Source: Caulobacter radicis | Lineage (GTDB): Bacteria; Pseudomonadota; Alphaproteobacteria; Caulobacterales; Caulobacteraceae | Assembly: GCF_003094615.1 (NCBI RefSeq) | Contig: NZ_QDKO01000025.1 | Span: forward strand, 124,001 to 188,000 | Reading direction: 5' to 3' | Length of the DNA: 64,000 nucleotides | Shown: one piece after another, positions 1 to 7,966 of the stretch | Layout of the letters: every line of letters begins with the position of its first letter | Numbering within the stretch: position 1 is the stretch's first letter | Translations under genes and position numbers: made by a program | Notes under the pieces: model-generated | Databases searched by the model: none | Seen by the model: only the letters and a program-made list of their open reading frames with translations | What the model was told of the DNA's origin: nothing

Positions 1-52
1 GGGCCTCGTCGGGCTCTACGTCACCCGCCTCTTCCCCGCGGGTCTGGCGTGA
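1..52 (+). CDS. C-terminal end of an upstream gene, cut by the window edge
   Basis: Reading from base 2 gives 16 codons ending in TGA at 50-52. The peptide is hydrophobic and ends PAGLA, as in a membrane protein tail. Its stop overlaps the GTG start of the next gene (GTGA), so the two are probably co-translated. Too little remains to name the family. A respiratory oxidase or oxidase-assembly protein would fit the next gene, but that is a guess. Confidence 0.45.
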   Translation, partial: GLVGLYVTRLFPAGLA

Positions 53-354
53 ACACCTGGCTTTCCCTGCTGGGCGGTCTTGCGCTCTGGGCGGCGCATT
101 TCCTGGCCGCCTATGCGATCGCCAGTCTGGTCGACATATCCTCGTACGAGCACCAGGCCCCGCTCACCTGGCTTCTCGCGGGCCTGACGCTCGCCTGTGT
201 CCTGGCGGCAGTCGCCTTGGCCGTTCGGGCCTGGCGGGCCTCCCGCCGCCCCGGTCTCGGCGGAGTGTTCGTACCGCGCCTGTCGGCCCTGGCGTCGACC
301 CTCGCCGCCATCGCCATCGTTTGGCAATCAGCGCCATTCCTCTGGCGTCACTAG
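49..354 (+). CDS. small inner-membrane protein of unknown function
   Basis: 101 residues from a GTG start that overlaps the previous stop by four bases. Three hydrophobic stretches are visible at about residues 5-28, 37-60 and 77-96. Between the second and third lies a basic loop (RAWRASRRPG) that would face the cytoplasm. There are no catalytic motifs. Small three-helix proteins of this kind sit beside cytochrome oxidase genes in many alphaproteobacteria, so an accessory role in a respiratory complex is possible, but nothing in the window shows it. The gene ends 12 bases from the stop of the convergent TIGR02588 gene. Confidence 0.65.
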   Translation: MNTWLSLLGGLALWAAHFLAAYAIASLVDISSYEHQAPLTWLLAGLTLACVLAAVALAVRAWRASRRPGLGGVFVPRLSALASTLAAIAIVWQSAPFLWRH

Positions 355-366
355 CGTTCAACGCCG

Positions 367-816
367 TCAGGACGCGTCGGCGAAACCCGTCGCGCGCAGC
401 ATCAGCTCGCCAGCCCTCGGATCCCTCTCGAAGACCAGACCGCCCGACGCCTTGGAGCCCTCGGCGACATAGTCGATCGTGAAGCCCGAGGTCTGCTGCG
501 CGCCCTTAATCGACAGCACGCCTTCGATCTGGACCTGGGCGGCCGGCTCGCCGCCGTGATTGAACGCCTCCACCTGCGCGACATAGCCGTGAGCCGTCGG
601 CGTAACCTCGATCAGCTTCACCTCGATCGCCGGCGGCCCCTCGGCGCCGAACAGGGCGTCCCAGGCCGTGAAACCGATTGCGGTGGCGGCAAGCACCAGC
701 CCCACGGCCGCCGAGGCCCATTCCAGGGCCGGCGTTCCCTTCGCCGGCGCCGGCTTGGACGAGGCCTTCGGTTTTGAGGCCGGCGCTGGAGTTGCGGTTT
801 TGGGCTTCTGGGCCAT
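367..816 (-). CDS. TIGR02588-like membrane-anchored protein
   Basis: 149 residues. An Ala/Pro/Lys-rich N-terminus (about residues 1-28) is followed by one membrane segment (about 32-53, ending FTAWDALFG) and a beta-rich outer domain of about 95 residues (VQIEGVL, GLVFERDPRAGEL). This is the pattern of the TIGR02588 family, which is normally encoded next to a TIGR02587 membrane protein, as here. Function is unknown. The ATG at 816 shares one base with the upstream stop (TGATG), which implies translational coupling; a GTG one codon earlier is the alternative start. It should be transcribed from the stress promoter at 1660-1685. Confidence 0.75.
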   Translation of the reverse strand: MAQKPKTATPAPASKPKASSKPAPAKGTPALEWASAAVGLVLAATAIGFTAWDALFGAEGPPAIEVKLIEVTPTAHGYVAQVEAFNHGGEPAAQVQIEGVLSIKGAQQTSGFTIDYVAEGSKASGGLVFERDPRAGELMLRATGFADAS

Positions 817-1631
817 CACACCACCAGGCGAGCGGTGGCCGCGCCGATGGCGGCGGGGAAGCCAAGGACGACCGTCATGGTGGCGACCTCATGGGCGGCG
901 ACCCCATCGGTGCGCCCGAAGGTCCAGAGCAGGTAGAGGCTCATCAGCAGTGCGACCCCGTAGCCGGGGCAGGTGAAGGCCACGAAGGTGCGGCGAAAGT
1001 CGCCCGCCTGCCGACGCCGCGTCTCGCCCGGAAAACCGAGCTGATAGACGAAGACGTGCAGCAGCAGGATGGAGATCGCCACCAGGGCCAGGGTGGCCCA
1101 GGGCCCCATCTGGTAGGCGATCAGCACCATCTCCTCGGTCGGGGCGACATTGAAGGCCAGGAACGCCGCCCCCACCGCCATCAGGAAAAGCTCGCTGAGC
1201 GGTCCAGCCCTCTCCTTCTCGCGCGCGCCTGGTCCCCGCTCGCCCAGCTGCTTGCCGGCCAAAAGCGCGCCCACCGCCGCGGGGGCGGCGCACAGCGCGA
1301 TCTTGCCAAGACCGGCCTGGGTGCAGATTTCGTCGCCTCGAAGCACGCCAAAAACGGCCAGCAAGACGGCGGCCAGCAGGAAACCGACGCCGAAGGCGGC
1401 CAAGGCGTCGAGCACCTCGTCCTTCAGCCTGAAGGTCGGTTCGAAACCGGCGTAGTAGGAAAGACCGATCAGCATCGGCACGGTCAGCAGCAGAAAGATC
1501 AGGAGCCGCCAGCGCTCCACCGCCATCCCCAGCGACCACATCTCCATGGTCATCAGCAGCGGAAAAGAAAACAGCAGGGCCCCGCCGAAGGCCCGGCTCA
1601 AGGCCCGGGCATAAACCGCGTTCGCATCCAA
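816..1631 (-). CDS. TIGR02587-like multi-pass membrane protein
   Basis: About 271 residues with six to eight hydrophobic helices. The conserved patch NVAPTEEMVLIAYQM lies in the middle of the protein, and the C-terminus is a hydrophobic pair of helices. The sequence and the adjacent TIGR02588 gene together match the TIGR02587 family of putative integral membrane proteins, whose role is not known. I place the start at TTG 1631. A GGGAGG ribosome site lies just upstream, whereas the longer frame (TTG at 1661) would begin inside the -10 element of the promoter at 1660-1685. The promoter makes it a likely general-stress gene. Confidence 0.75.
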   Translation of the reverse strand: MDANAVYARALSRAFGGALLFSFPLLMTMEMWSLGMAVERWRLLIFLLLTVPMLIGLSYYAGFEPTFRLKDEVLDALAAFGVGFLLAAVLLAVFGVLRGDEICTQAGLGKIALCAAPAAVGALLAGKQLGERGPGAREKERAGPLSELFLMAVGAAFLAFNVAPTEEMVLIAYQMGPWATLALVAISILLLHVFVYQLGFPGETRRRQAGDFRRTFVAFTCPGYGVALLMSLYLLWTFGRTDGVAAHEVATMTVVLGFPAAIGAATARLVV

Positions 1632-1659
1632 GACGCCATCCCTCCCGTCTCGCCGTGCC

Positions 1660-1685
1660 AACGGTCAGGCTTGGCCGCCGGTTCC
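1660..1685 (-). promoter_or_regulatory. SigT/EcfG-type promoter for the TIGR02587-TIGR02588 pair
   Basis: On the minus strand GGAAC (1685-1681) is followed by 17 bases and CGTT (1663-1660). This is an exact match to the alphaproteobacterial general-stress sigma consensus. The predicted transcript starts about 23 bases before TTG 1631 and contains its GGGAGG ribosome site. Confidence 0.72.
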
Positions 1686-1756
1686 TGGCAGGCCAGCAGG
1701 CCATGTTGATTTGCAGGGACACGAGGGCCTGGCGACCTGTCGCAAGGGGGACTTCG

Positions 1757-2239
1757 TCACCCGCGGGCGCCCCACGGCTGACGCGTGAAGAAGGCGATGG
1801 TCGCCACGCCCGCGGCGACTACCAGGGCGTCCTCGACGAGGCCGCTGGGCGTCTGGCCAAACTTGATCATGGCCCGCTTGCGTCCCGCCAGGGTCAGGTA
1901 GGCCAGCGGCACGGCGGTCGCGATCGCCACGCTCGCCCCGGCCTTCTCGCGACCGCGCGGCGCCAGGGCCGCGCCGGCGATGCCGGCGCTGGCGATCCGG
2001 GCCAGCAGGCCCAGGAAGACCGTGCGGTCGGGCGCGGTTTTCATCTTGTCGCCCAGCAGCTCGCCGATCCCCATGGCCAGGGCGCCGAACTTGAACAGCG
2101 GATGGTCGAGCAGGACGAGCTTGCCGGGCGTTGAACGCCCCGCAAGGCGGGCCGAGGCGATAGTGGCCATCGGGGTCATCGACCGGGCGCTGGCGACGGC
2201 GCCGATGAGGGCGGAGGGGATCAGGGCGGTGTTGGTCAT
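1757..2239 (-). CDS. DUF4126-like membrane protein
   Basis: 160 residues, rich in Ala and Gly, with short hydrophobic helices throughout and the repeated small-residue pattern typical of DUF4126-type membrane proteins (LIGAVASARSMTP near the start, LGDKMKTAPDRT in the middle). I start at the ATG in front of TNTALIPS; a frame extension of six residues upstream adds nothing family-like. Function is unknown. It stands alone on the minus strand, 125 bases downstream of the TIGR02587 promoter region and 91 bases from the stop of the MarR gene, with which it could be co-transcribed. Confidence 0.6.
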   Translation of the reverse strand: MTNTALIPSALIGAVASARSMTPMATIASARLAGRSTPGKLVLLDHPLFKFGALAMGIGELLGDKMKTAPDRTVFLGLLARIASAGIAGAALAPRGREKAGASVAIATAVPLAYLTLAGRKRAMIKFGQTPSGLVEDALVVAAGVATIAFFTRQPWGARG

Positions 2240-2330
2240 GTCGGCTGAACACCCCACCCGCCCGCGAGGTTCAGAGCTTTAACAATGAATTGGTCGATCC
2301 TGGCGCGAGGAGGTCGTCTAAGAGCGGCGA

Positions 2331-2822
2331 TCAGTCTCGGAGCGCCGTCAGCAGCGCCTCGTTCATCGCCTGCAGCTCGCTGCGCAAGGCGGCGACTTGA
2401 GCGTCGGTCAACGGCAACTGGCGCACGACGGAGCGCCGCGCCTCCAGGGCCTTCTCGCGCAGGGCCCAGCCTTGGGGCGTCAGATCGACCCAAACCCTGC
2501 GTTCGTCCAGGTCATCGCGCGAGCGGACAAGCAGGCCCTTGCTCTCCATGCGTTTGACCAACGGTGTGACAGCGCCGGTGTCCATGCACAGGATTCGCCG
2601 AAGGTCGCCCATCGCCGCCCGACCATTCTCCTGCCACAGCGAAATCAGAACGAGATACTGCGGATGGGTAAGGCCCAAGGGCGCGAGCATCTCGCGATAG
2701 AGCCTCGTCACCAGGCTGTCTGATGTCTGCAGCGCCAGGCAGAGCTGTTGATCGACCCGCAATTCGTCGAACGCGCCTTGCGACCCGATCGGGAACGCGG
2801 TGACAGGATCTTTCTGCGCCAT
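2331..2822 (-). CDS. MarR-family regulator, OhrR-like
   Basis: 163 residues, longer than most MarR proteins because of an N-terminal tail of about 20. The segment LRVDQQLCLAL places a cysteine where OhrR proteins carry their peroxide-sensing cysteine, and LGLTHPQYLVLISLW is the typical OhrR first helix pair. The wing of the winged helix is visible as RSRDDLDERRVWVDLT. In OhrR, oxidation of this cysteine by organic hydroperoxides releases DNA. No ohr gene is in view; the only divergent neighbour is the hybrid kinase at 2931. The shared gap holds a perfect inverted repeat that could be its operator. Regulation of the kinase, itself, or both is inferred from position only. Confidence 0.82.
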   Translation of the reverse strand: MAQKDPVTAFPIGSQGAFDELRVDQQLCLALQTSDSLVTRLYREMLAPLGLTHPQYLVLISLWQENGRAAMGDLRRILCMDTGAVTPLVKRMESKGLLVRSRDDLDERRVWVDLTPQGWALREKALEARRSVVRQLPLTDAQVAALRSELQAMNEALLTALRD

Positions 2823-2878
2823 ATGTCAGGTTCTAGACCAACTTCGCCAAGACATCAAAAGGTCGGCCGGAGTCGAGA

Positions 2879-2894
2879 ATATCGACATCGATAT
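2879..2894. promoter_or_regulatory. candidate operator, perfect 7-base inverted repeat
   Basis: ATATCGA-CA-TCGATAT sits between the divergent MarR gene and hybrid kinase gene, 36 bases before the kinase start. The size and symmetry fit a MarR-dimer site, and the flanks are AT-rich against a GC-rich background. Binding by the adjacent MarR protein is an inference. Confidence 0.45.
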
Positions 2895-2930
2895 AATCGA
2901 CTCTTAAGCACCTGCATGTGAACTAGGACG

Positions 2931-4730
2931 ATGAGCTCGCGCACATCCTCGTCCTCACCCCAGGGCCACACCCCGCCCAACCATGTCGTTCTGGTCGCTC
3001 CGGCCGAAGGTGACGGCCGGGCGAGCGTATCGACGATCGTCATCGCCCAGGGCCTTCGCTATTGGCTGTTGGCGGCCTGGGCCCTGTCGCTCGGCGTGTG
3101 CTGCGGCCCTTCTGTCGCCCTGGGCTGGTTCGCCGGCTGCTGCGTCTTGGGATTGGTGCGGGGACGGGTTGAGCGCGCCTTGACGCGGAGCGCCCGGGTC
3201 AGCGTCGGCGCCGAGCTGACCGTTATCGCCACCCTGACCTCGGCCGCCTGGGCCCTGGCCCCGCTATGGGCGTGGCGAACGCACGGCCCCTGGTCCTTGG
3301 CCGCGACCATCACCTTCCTGTTCGCCGGGGTGCTGCTGGTTGCGACGCAGTTTCGACATCTGCCCAGACGCGCCCTGATCGTTGCGACGCCTTATCTGGC
3401 GGTGCTGGCCTATGTGCTGGCGACGGCGCGCAGCGAGCCGGGACGCTGGGCGCTGCTGGCGGCCGTCGGCGTGGCGGGCTCGGCGATCCTCACCAAGGCT
3501 TTCTTCGGACGGGTTCACAAGGCGCAGATCGACGCCTTCCAGGCCGAGCAGGCCCGCTTGATCGCGGCTCTGGAGATCGCCCGCGACGAGGCGACCGCGG
3601 CCAGCGACGCAAAGTCGGCGTTCATGGCCGTCATCAGCCACGAGTTGAGGACGCCCATGAACGGGGTGCTGGGCGCAGCGCAGTTGTTGCGCAACGGCGC
3701 CTTGGACGAGCCGGCGCAGGAACTGGTTGCGGTCATCGACGAGCAGGGTCGCACCTTGGCGTGCCTGCTGGACGACATCTTGGATTTCGCGCGCATCGAG
3801 GCGGGCAAGCTCGAGGTTTCGCTCGTCGATGTCGAGCTTGCGCCGCTTGTGCGCCGCATAGCGGCGCTTTGGACGCCGAGGGCTCAGGAGAAGGGGCTGG
3901 CGCTTGACGTGACGTTTGCGCCGCAGGCCCCGGAGGCTTTGCTCTGCGACCCGATCCGTCTCAGCCAAATGCTTCACAACCTGCTGTCCAACGCGGTGAA
4001 GTTCACCGACGCCGGCGCCGTAAACGTCCATGTCGAGGCGGCCCAGTCGCCGGGGTCCGAGCGCTTACGGATTACGGTCGCCGACACCGGTCCGGGCGTG
4101 ACGGCCGCCGGCCAGGCCCGCCTTTTCCAGGCTTTTAGCCAGGTCGACAGCTCCAGCACGCGCCGCCATGGCGGGGCGGGTCTTGGCCTGGCGATTTCGC
4201 GACGGGTGGCCGGCCTGCTGGGCGGGGATCTTCACCTTGAACCGAGCCAGGCAGGCGCACGGTTCGTCATCGATCTGCCGCTCGTCCGTTGCGCCGCGCC
4301 CCAGATCCTCTCTGAGCCCGAGGCGCCAGATGCAGATTCGCCGGCGCGCCGGGTCTTGGTCGTCGAGGATCACCCGGCCAACCAGCGCATCCTCGCCGCC
4401 TGGCTCGAGGGCCTTGGGCACCTGTGCGTCGTTGCCGAGAACGGCGCGGAAGGCCTGGCGGCCGTGCGTCAAGGCGGCTTCGACCTTGTCCTCATGGACG
4501 TCAACATGCCGGTCATGGACGGCTTGGAGGCCGTCCGAGCCATACGGCTCGAGGGGTTTTGCGTGCCCATCGTGATGCTGAGCGCCAGCGCCGGGGAGAC
4601 CGACCGGGCGACGGGCCTGCAGGCGGGAGCGGACGGCTATATGGCCAAGCCGGTGCAGTTTGCCGCGCTCCACGCGGTGATGAGCCGCCTTGGCTCGCAT
4701 GTTCGCGTTCCCGAAGTCGGCGCGGCATGA
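2931..4730 (+). CDS. membrane hybrid histidine kinase with C-terminal receiver
   Basis: 599 residues. The N-terminal third is hydrophobic (about residues 35-190, roughly six helices) and has no recognisable periplasmic sensor domain, so it may sense membrane state. A short coiled linker leads to a HisKA domain with the H-box SHELRTPMNG (His near 237), then an HATPase with ADTGPGV and GGAGLGLAIS. A receiver follows (VLVVEDHP, phospho-acceptor Asp in LMDVNMPVMDG near 523, MAKPV). It would autophosphorylate and pass phosphate to its own receiver, then presumably through a phosphotransfer protein encoded elsewhere. It is divergent from an OhrR-like gene and shares its control region. No output regulator is adjacent. 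Confidence 0.88.
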   Translation: MSSRTSSSSPQGHTPPNHVVLVAPAEGDGRASVSTIVIAQGLRYWLLAAWALSLGVCCGPSVALGWFAGCCVLGLVRGRVERALTRSARVSVGAELTVIATLTSAAWALAPLWAWRTHGPWSLAATITFLFAGVLLVATQFRHLPRRALIVATPYLAVLAYVLATARSEPGRWALLAAVGVAGSAILTKAFFGRVHKAQIDAFQAEQARLIAALEIARDEATAASDAKSAFMAVISHELRTPMNGVLGAAQLLRNGALDEPAQELVAVIDEQGRTLACLLDDILDFARIEAGKLEVSLVDVELAPLVRRIAALWTPRAQEKGLALDVTFAPQAPEALLCDPIRLSQMLHNLLSNAVKFTDAGAVNVHVEAAQSPGSERLRITVADTGPGVTAAGQARLFQAFSQVDSSSTRRHGGAGLGLAISRRVAGLLGGDLHLEPSQAGARFVIDLPLVRCAAPQILSEPEAPDADSPARRVLVVEDHPANQRILAAWLEGLGHLCVVAENGAEGLAAVRQGGFDLVLMDVNMPVMDGLEAVRAIRLEGFCVPIVMLSASAGETDRATGLQAGADGYMAKPVQFAALHAVMSRLGSHVRVPEVGAA

Positions 4731-4767
4731 TGCGCTAGCGTCTTGGACAGCTGCGGCGATGATGGCC

Positions 4768-5046
4768 TCAGGCTGAGCGACGTTCCAGAATCGTCTTGGA
4801 AATCAGGATCGCCGCCGACAGTCCCAGGCAGACGAGATTGCTGAGCACCAGCGGCCAGCCTCCCCGCAAGACGCCGTAGACCGCCCACAGGGTGAAGCCG
4901 GCGACCGTCAGGGCGAACATTCGCAGCGAGACGGCCGAAGCATCGCCCTCGCGCCAAATCTTGATCAGCTGAGGCACGAAACTACTCATCGAGCAGAGGG
5001 CAGCGCCCAGTCCGATCAGCGCCACGGGGTCAAGATGTGTGGTCAT
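4768..5046 (-). CDS. SemiSWEET family small-solute transporter
   Basis: 92 residues forming one PQ-loop triple-helix bundle, the size of bacterial SemiSWEETs. The signature SSFVPQLIKIW with its Pro-Gln pair is at about residues 21-31. The second and third helices are LTVAGFTLWAVYGVL and VLSNLVCLGLSAAILI. SemiSWEETs dimerise and carry sugars such as sucrose or glucose down their gradient across the inner membrane; the substrate here cannot be read from sequence. It converges with the kinase gene and is probably monocistronic. Confidence 0.85.
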   Translation of the reverse strand: MTTHLDPVALIGLGAALCSMSSFVPQLIKIWREGDASAVSLRMFALTVAGFTLWAVYGVLRGGWPLVLSNLVCLGLSAAILISKTILERRSA

Positions 5047-5212
5047 TCAGGCCAGCCTGTCTGTCATCCGGCGCAATAAGCGATCGGGGCGCCGATAGTT
5101 TCACGCTGCAGCGGGCTGGGCCAAAATCACCTTCCTCGCCTATCAAAAGATGGCTGCGGCTAAAGAAGGCAAGCTGTGGCTTCGCGCCTTCATCGCCCAC
5201 CGTCCCTCGCCA

Positions 5213-5238
5213 GGAACCGTCTGGCGAGTGCTGTGGTT
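5213..5238 (+). promoter_or_regulatory. possible SigT/EcfG-type promoter (GGTT variant)
   Basis: GGAAC (5213-5217), 17 bases, then GGTT (5235-5238), which differs from the CGTT consensus at one base. It lies 68 bases before the start at 5306. The same GGTT variant occurs upstream of three other likely stress genes in this window. Confidence 0.45.
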
Positions 5239-5305
5239 TGGCCTGATTAGCGGGACGGCCAGACCTTTTGGCGTGTCCAGACTCAAGGCGCGGGAGGGAG
5301 GTTTC

Positions 5306-5650
5306 ATGGTCCGGGTATTGACCGACCATTGCGGTGGCGAGACCCGCGCGGCTTTGGAGGCGCGCGGCTGGGAGGTCGTCGATGCCGAGCAGGCTGATCT
5401 GGATCGCCTACGGACGTTGTCGCAGGTGGATTTGGTGATCGCCGGTCTGCGGCCCGACCATTACGAGGATGACCTGCGCCGGCTCGCCGTCCTCAAGGCC
5501 CTGTCTCCTGATTTGCCGCTGGTCGCGATGGCCGAAACCATCGAGCACGACGGCGTTCTTGCCGCCGATGTGCTGATCGACGTTCCGATCATCCGCGCAG
5601 GCGCGAGCCAGGACCTTCTGAAGATCGCCCTCGCCGCCGCCGAGACTTAA
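5306..5650 (+). CDS. hypothetical protein, receiver-like fold
   Basis: 114 residues. I choose the ATG at 5306 because a strong GGGAGGGAGG ribosome site precedes it; the frame is open 52 codons further upstream but that part is poor coding sequence. Alternating hydrophobic strands and helices (VRVLTDH, VDLVIAGLRPD, LPLVAMAET, ADVLIDVPII) suggest a CheY-like or Rossmann fold. The usual acidic pocket, phospho-acceptor Asp and switch Lys of receivers are not evident, so I do not call it a response regulator. A possible stress promoter lies upstream. It has no close gene partner. Confidence 0.6.
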   Translation: MVRVLTDHCGGETRAALEARGWEVVDAEQADLDRLRTLSQVDLVIAGLRPDHYEDDLRRLAVLKALSPDLPLVAMAETIEHDGVLAADVLIDVPIIRAGASQDLLKIALAAAET

Positions 5651-6018
5651 AGACCCCTCGAGATCCGAGGTTCGTGCAGACGGTCGCCAAGCGCGGCTCG
5701 TCGCCGACGGCGGGGCGGTCGAGCCGCTGCGAGCCGGACATTCTACGCCTTGGGTGCGCCGATCCTTAGACGGAGCGCCTCGGATCGCGGGACGGCTGGA
5801 CACACGGAGCACCCGGCGGCGTTAGGCCTGCACACCGATGCTGAGCTTAGCCAGGAAATCAGGACTGGTCGCCGCCAATCCGGCCTTGTGGCCGCGCTAG
5901 ACACCAGCGCGGCCTTATAGAGCTGGCGGCTTATCAGACCCGCTTGGCCCAGTTGGTCCGGGCGTCTCGTCCAGGACGACCTGCCCCGGCCATCAGGGCG
6001 CGGGGCTTACCTCCAAGA
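5651..6018. other. intergenic stretch without a supported gene
   Basis: About 370 bases. No frame has both a start with a ribosome site and convincing coding character. The only structure I see is the hairpin at 5890-5914. It separates a plus-strand gene from a converging minus-strand gene. Confidence 0.5.
5890..5914. terminator. GC-rich hairpin, possible terminator between convergent genes
   Basis: A perfect 9-base-pair stem (GGCCGCGCT with AGCGCGGCC) encloses a 7-base loop. It lies between two genes that converge, 240 bases beyond the plus-strand stop and 105 bases beyond the minus-strand stop. There is no clear T-run after it, so a role as an intrinsic terminator is uncertain. Confidence 0.35.
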
Positions 6019-6318
6019 CTAGGGCCGGGTGGTGGCCGGCACGCGGACGTAGACGGTGCGCGGACCGCGCAGCAGCAGGCCCAGCAGGACGCCGACGCCG
6101 ATCGCGGCGGTCAGCGCCAGGGTCGGCCTTTCGCGAACCTTCTCCTCGATGACCTGGCGGCCGTCCTGGAAATGTTCGCGGCCGCCGGCATAGAGCTCTT
6201 CGGCGCCGGTCCGGAGGCTGCCATAGGCGTCCTTGGCCGACGCGCCGGCCGCGCCAAGCTGCTCCTTGGCCTTGTCGCGATGGCGTACATTGGCTTGAGA
6301 AATGCCGGTGTCGGTCAT
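6019..6318 (-). CDS. YqjD/ElaB (DUF883)-like membrane-anchored stress protein
   Basis: 99 residues from the ATG before TDTGISQ, which follows an AAGGAG ribosome site. The first 60 residues are polar and helical (KAKEQLGAAGASAKD, YAGGREHFQDG). One C-terminal hydrophobic helix (LTAAIGVGVLLGLLLRG) anchors it in the inner membrane, followed by a short tail. This tail-anchored layout with the RERP motif just before the helix is that of YqjD/ElaB/DUF883 proteins, some of which bind ribosomes in stationary phase. A stress-type promoter stands 37 bases upstream. Confidence 0.7.
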   Translation of the reverse strand: MTDTGISQANVRHRDKAKEQLGAAGASAKDAYGSLRTGAEELYAGGREHFQDGRQVIEEKVRERPTLALTAAIGVGVLLGLLLRGPRTVYVRVPATTRP

Positions 6319-6354
6319 GAGGGCTCCTTGCAGGTTGTTGGCTTCGCCTGCCAC

Positions 6355-6379
6355 AACCACGGGCAAGCCCGCCGGTTCC
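6355..6379 (-). promoter_or_regulatory. SigT/EcfG-type promoter (GGTT variant) for the DUF883-like gene
   Basis: On the minus strand GGAAC (6379-6375), 16 bases, then GGTT (6358-6355). The only mismatch to consensus is the first base of the -10 element. A transcript would begin about 30 bases before the start codon at 6318 and include its AAGGAG site. Confidence 0.58.
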
Positions 6380-6904
6380 CTCACAGCCGCAGCGGCTCGC
6401 CGGGCAGGCCTGATTGATCTCTTCAGGGGCCTGCGCCTTCACCACGCCTCCTCACCGCGCCCGTCCTCCTCGGCTTCCGCTTCACCGACGCCCCGGACGG
6501 CCTGAGGGTCGTCCTTGACCTTGATCCGAGCGCCGACGAGGAGGCCGCTATTATAGGCGGCAAGTCAGGCCACATAGATGCGAGGCTCAAGGCCTTCAGC
6601 AGCTTGTCCCATGATCCTCATCCTTAAAGGCAGGGGTTCGGCATCGAACCCATGCCCCTCGGCGAGAGCGGGTGTGCAAGCGGAGGGGCGGCCTCGCGGG
6701 GACCCGGCTGCAGGGTCCGAAAGGACCCAAGCTGGGCGGAAGCCGATCCGAAGCGCGCTGAGGGCGGCGCCCTGAGCTGCGGCCGCGGCAGAGGTCGGGA
6801 CAAGGGTGGCGTCCGACCGCGAGCGGCGATGACGGTCACAGCCGCCTGGCCACCGGGCGGACGGGCCGATCTTCTTTCGCTCGCCGACGTATCGGCAGCT
6901 TTCC
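6380..6904. other. gap without a supported gene
   Basis: About 525 bases. Open frames cross it on both strands but none has a start with a ribosome site and a family-like protein. A plus-strand frame (6418-6627) and a minus-strand frame ending in an acidic tail (about 6434-6560) each show some coding bias, so a decayed small gene is possible. The part from 6650 to 6830 is very GC-rich and looks non-coding. Confidence 0.4.
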
Positions 6905-7297
6905 TCAAAGACGATGGTCTCCGCCGGGTAGCGCAATCAGCACCCATTGATGCGCGCGATGCTCGTAGAACGACACGGTCGGCGCCGGGAACGAAGGGTC
7001 GGCGAATGCGCCGATGGGGATGGCCACCAGATCAGGCTCGCCTTCATTGACGTAGGCAATCGTGTCGCCGCAGTGCGGGCAGAACATGTAGAGGACCCTG
7101 GAACCGCTATCGGCCGTCCGAATATAGGTGCTGGTCCGACCGCCGATGGCGACCGAGGACTCTTCAAATCGAGCTTGGGACGCCAAAACGCTGCCGGTTC
7201 TCCGCTGGCAAGCAAGACAATGGCAGACCGAAACGCGCACAGGCTCTCCCATGCACTGGGCGGACACCGACCCGCATCTGCATCGAGCGATACGCAT
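6905..7297 (-). CDS. GFA / CENP-V-like zinc protein
   Basis: 130 residues with the three cysteine clusters of the GFA (Mss4-like) fold: CRCGSVSAQC at the N-terminus, CHCLACQRRTG at about 25-35, and FCPHCGDTI at about 73-81. These bind zinc. The founding member was reported to speed glutathione-formaldehyde adduct formation, but most members have no proven substrate. It stands alone, though a zinc alcohol dehydrogenase of formaldehyde-dehydrogenase type is encoded 4 kb away. A truncated relative is found at 56269. Confidence 0.85.
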   Translation of the reverse strand: MRIARCRCGSVSAQCMGEPVRVSVCHCLACQRRTGSVLASQARFEESSVAIGGRTSTYIRTADSGSRVLYMFCPHCGDTIAYVNEGEPDLVAIPIGAFADPSFPAPTVSFYEHRAHQWVLIALPGGDHRL

Positions 7298-7450
7298 GCT
7301 AAATCTCCATGCTGCACTGCAAACAGTTCAGCATGACCTAGGTTGCATGGCGCTCGCTTAGCTCAAACGTCGATGAGGGTCCCCAGGGGGTTCCGCGGCA
7401 GGGGTTTCTCCTGGTCACGGATTGAGGTTTGGCTTCTGCCGCGGTTGCGA

Positions 7451-7963
7451 TCACGTGGAGACCGCGACGGCCAGCATGTCCATGGCGATCGCCAGGCATG
7501 CCAGCCGGAAGTCTTGGCGGCCGATGACACCAAGTTCGGCCTTACGATGATGGGTCGGCCTGTCGCGTCGCGCGCAGGCGAAATGCACCAGTCCGCCAGG
7601 CTTTTCAGGATCGCCCATGTCCTCGGCCCAGCCCGTCACCGCCAGGATGATGTCGGCCTGGGAGCGGGCCAGGGCGGCGCTGGCCATGGCCAGGACGACG
7701 TCCTGCGACACCGCGCCGCCCCCGGCCAGCTTTTCGAGGGGGATGCCCAGTTGCTGATGCTTGGCGTGGTCGGAATAGACCACGAAGCCTTGTTCGAACG
7801 CGTGCGAACAGCCGGGCACGTCGGTCAGCAGGGAGGCCAGCAGACCTCCCGTGCAGCTTTCCGCCGTACCCAGCTTCAAGTCCTGGGCGCAGGCCCTCTC
7901 CAGAACTCGTCGCGTCAAGGCGTCCAGTTGCGGCGTCAGGATAGGGTCTAGCGCCTCGGCCAC
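7451..7963 (-). CDS. CinA-family protein (PncC-like amidohydrolase domain)
   Basis: 170 residues, the size of stand-alone CinA C-terminal domains, which hydrolyse nicotinamide mononucleotide to nicotinate mononucleotide in pyridine-nucleotide recycling. AESCTGGLLAS carries the family serine, and VVYSDHAKHQQLGI carries the Tyr and Lys usually found there. The loop that normally reads TGIAGPxGG is changed to TGWAEDMGDPEKPGG, so activity or specificity may differ. The start lies three bases after the hemerythrin stop, so the two are probably one transcript. A link between hemerythrin and NAD recycling would be new but is only positional. Confidence 0.8.
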   Translation of the reverse strand: MAEALDPILTPQLDALTRRVLERACAQDLKLGTAESCTGGLLASLLTDVPGCSHAFEQGFVVYSDHAKHQQLGIPLEKLAGGGAVSQDVVLAMASAALARSQADIILAVTGWAEDMGDPEKPGGLVHFACARRDRPTHHRKAELGVIGRQDFRLACLAIAMDMLAVAVST

Positions 7964-7966
7964 CCG

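Noticed and set aside
678-1709. Long plus-strand open frame across the TIGR02587 gene
   Set aside because: The peptide is His/Gln/Arg-rich with no family features, while the minus strand gives a clean multi-helix membrane protein; it is an antisense shadow in high-GC DNA.
6565-6936. Minus-strand frame between the DUF883-like and GFA genes
   Set aside because: It overlaps the end of the GFA gene, lacks a ribosome site and gives a Pro/Arg-rich peptide without family features.
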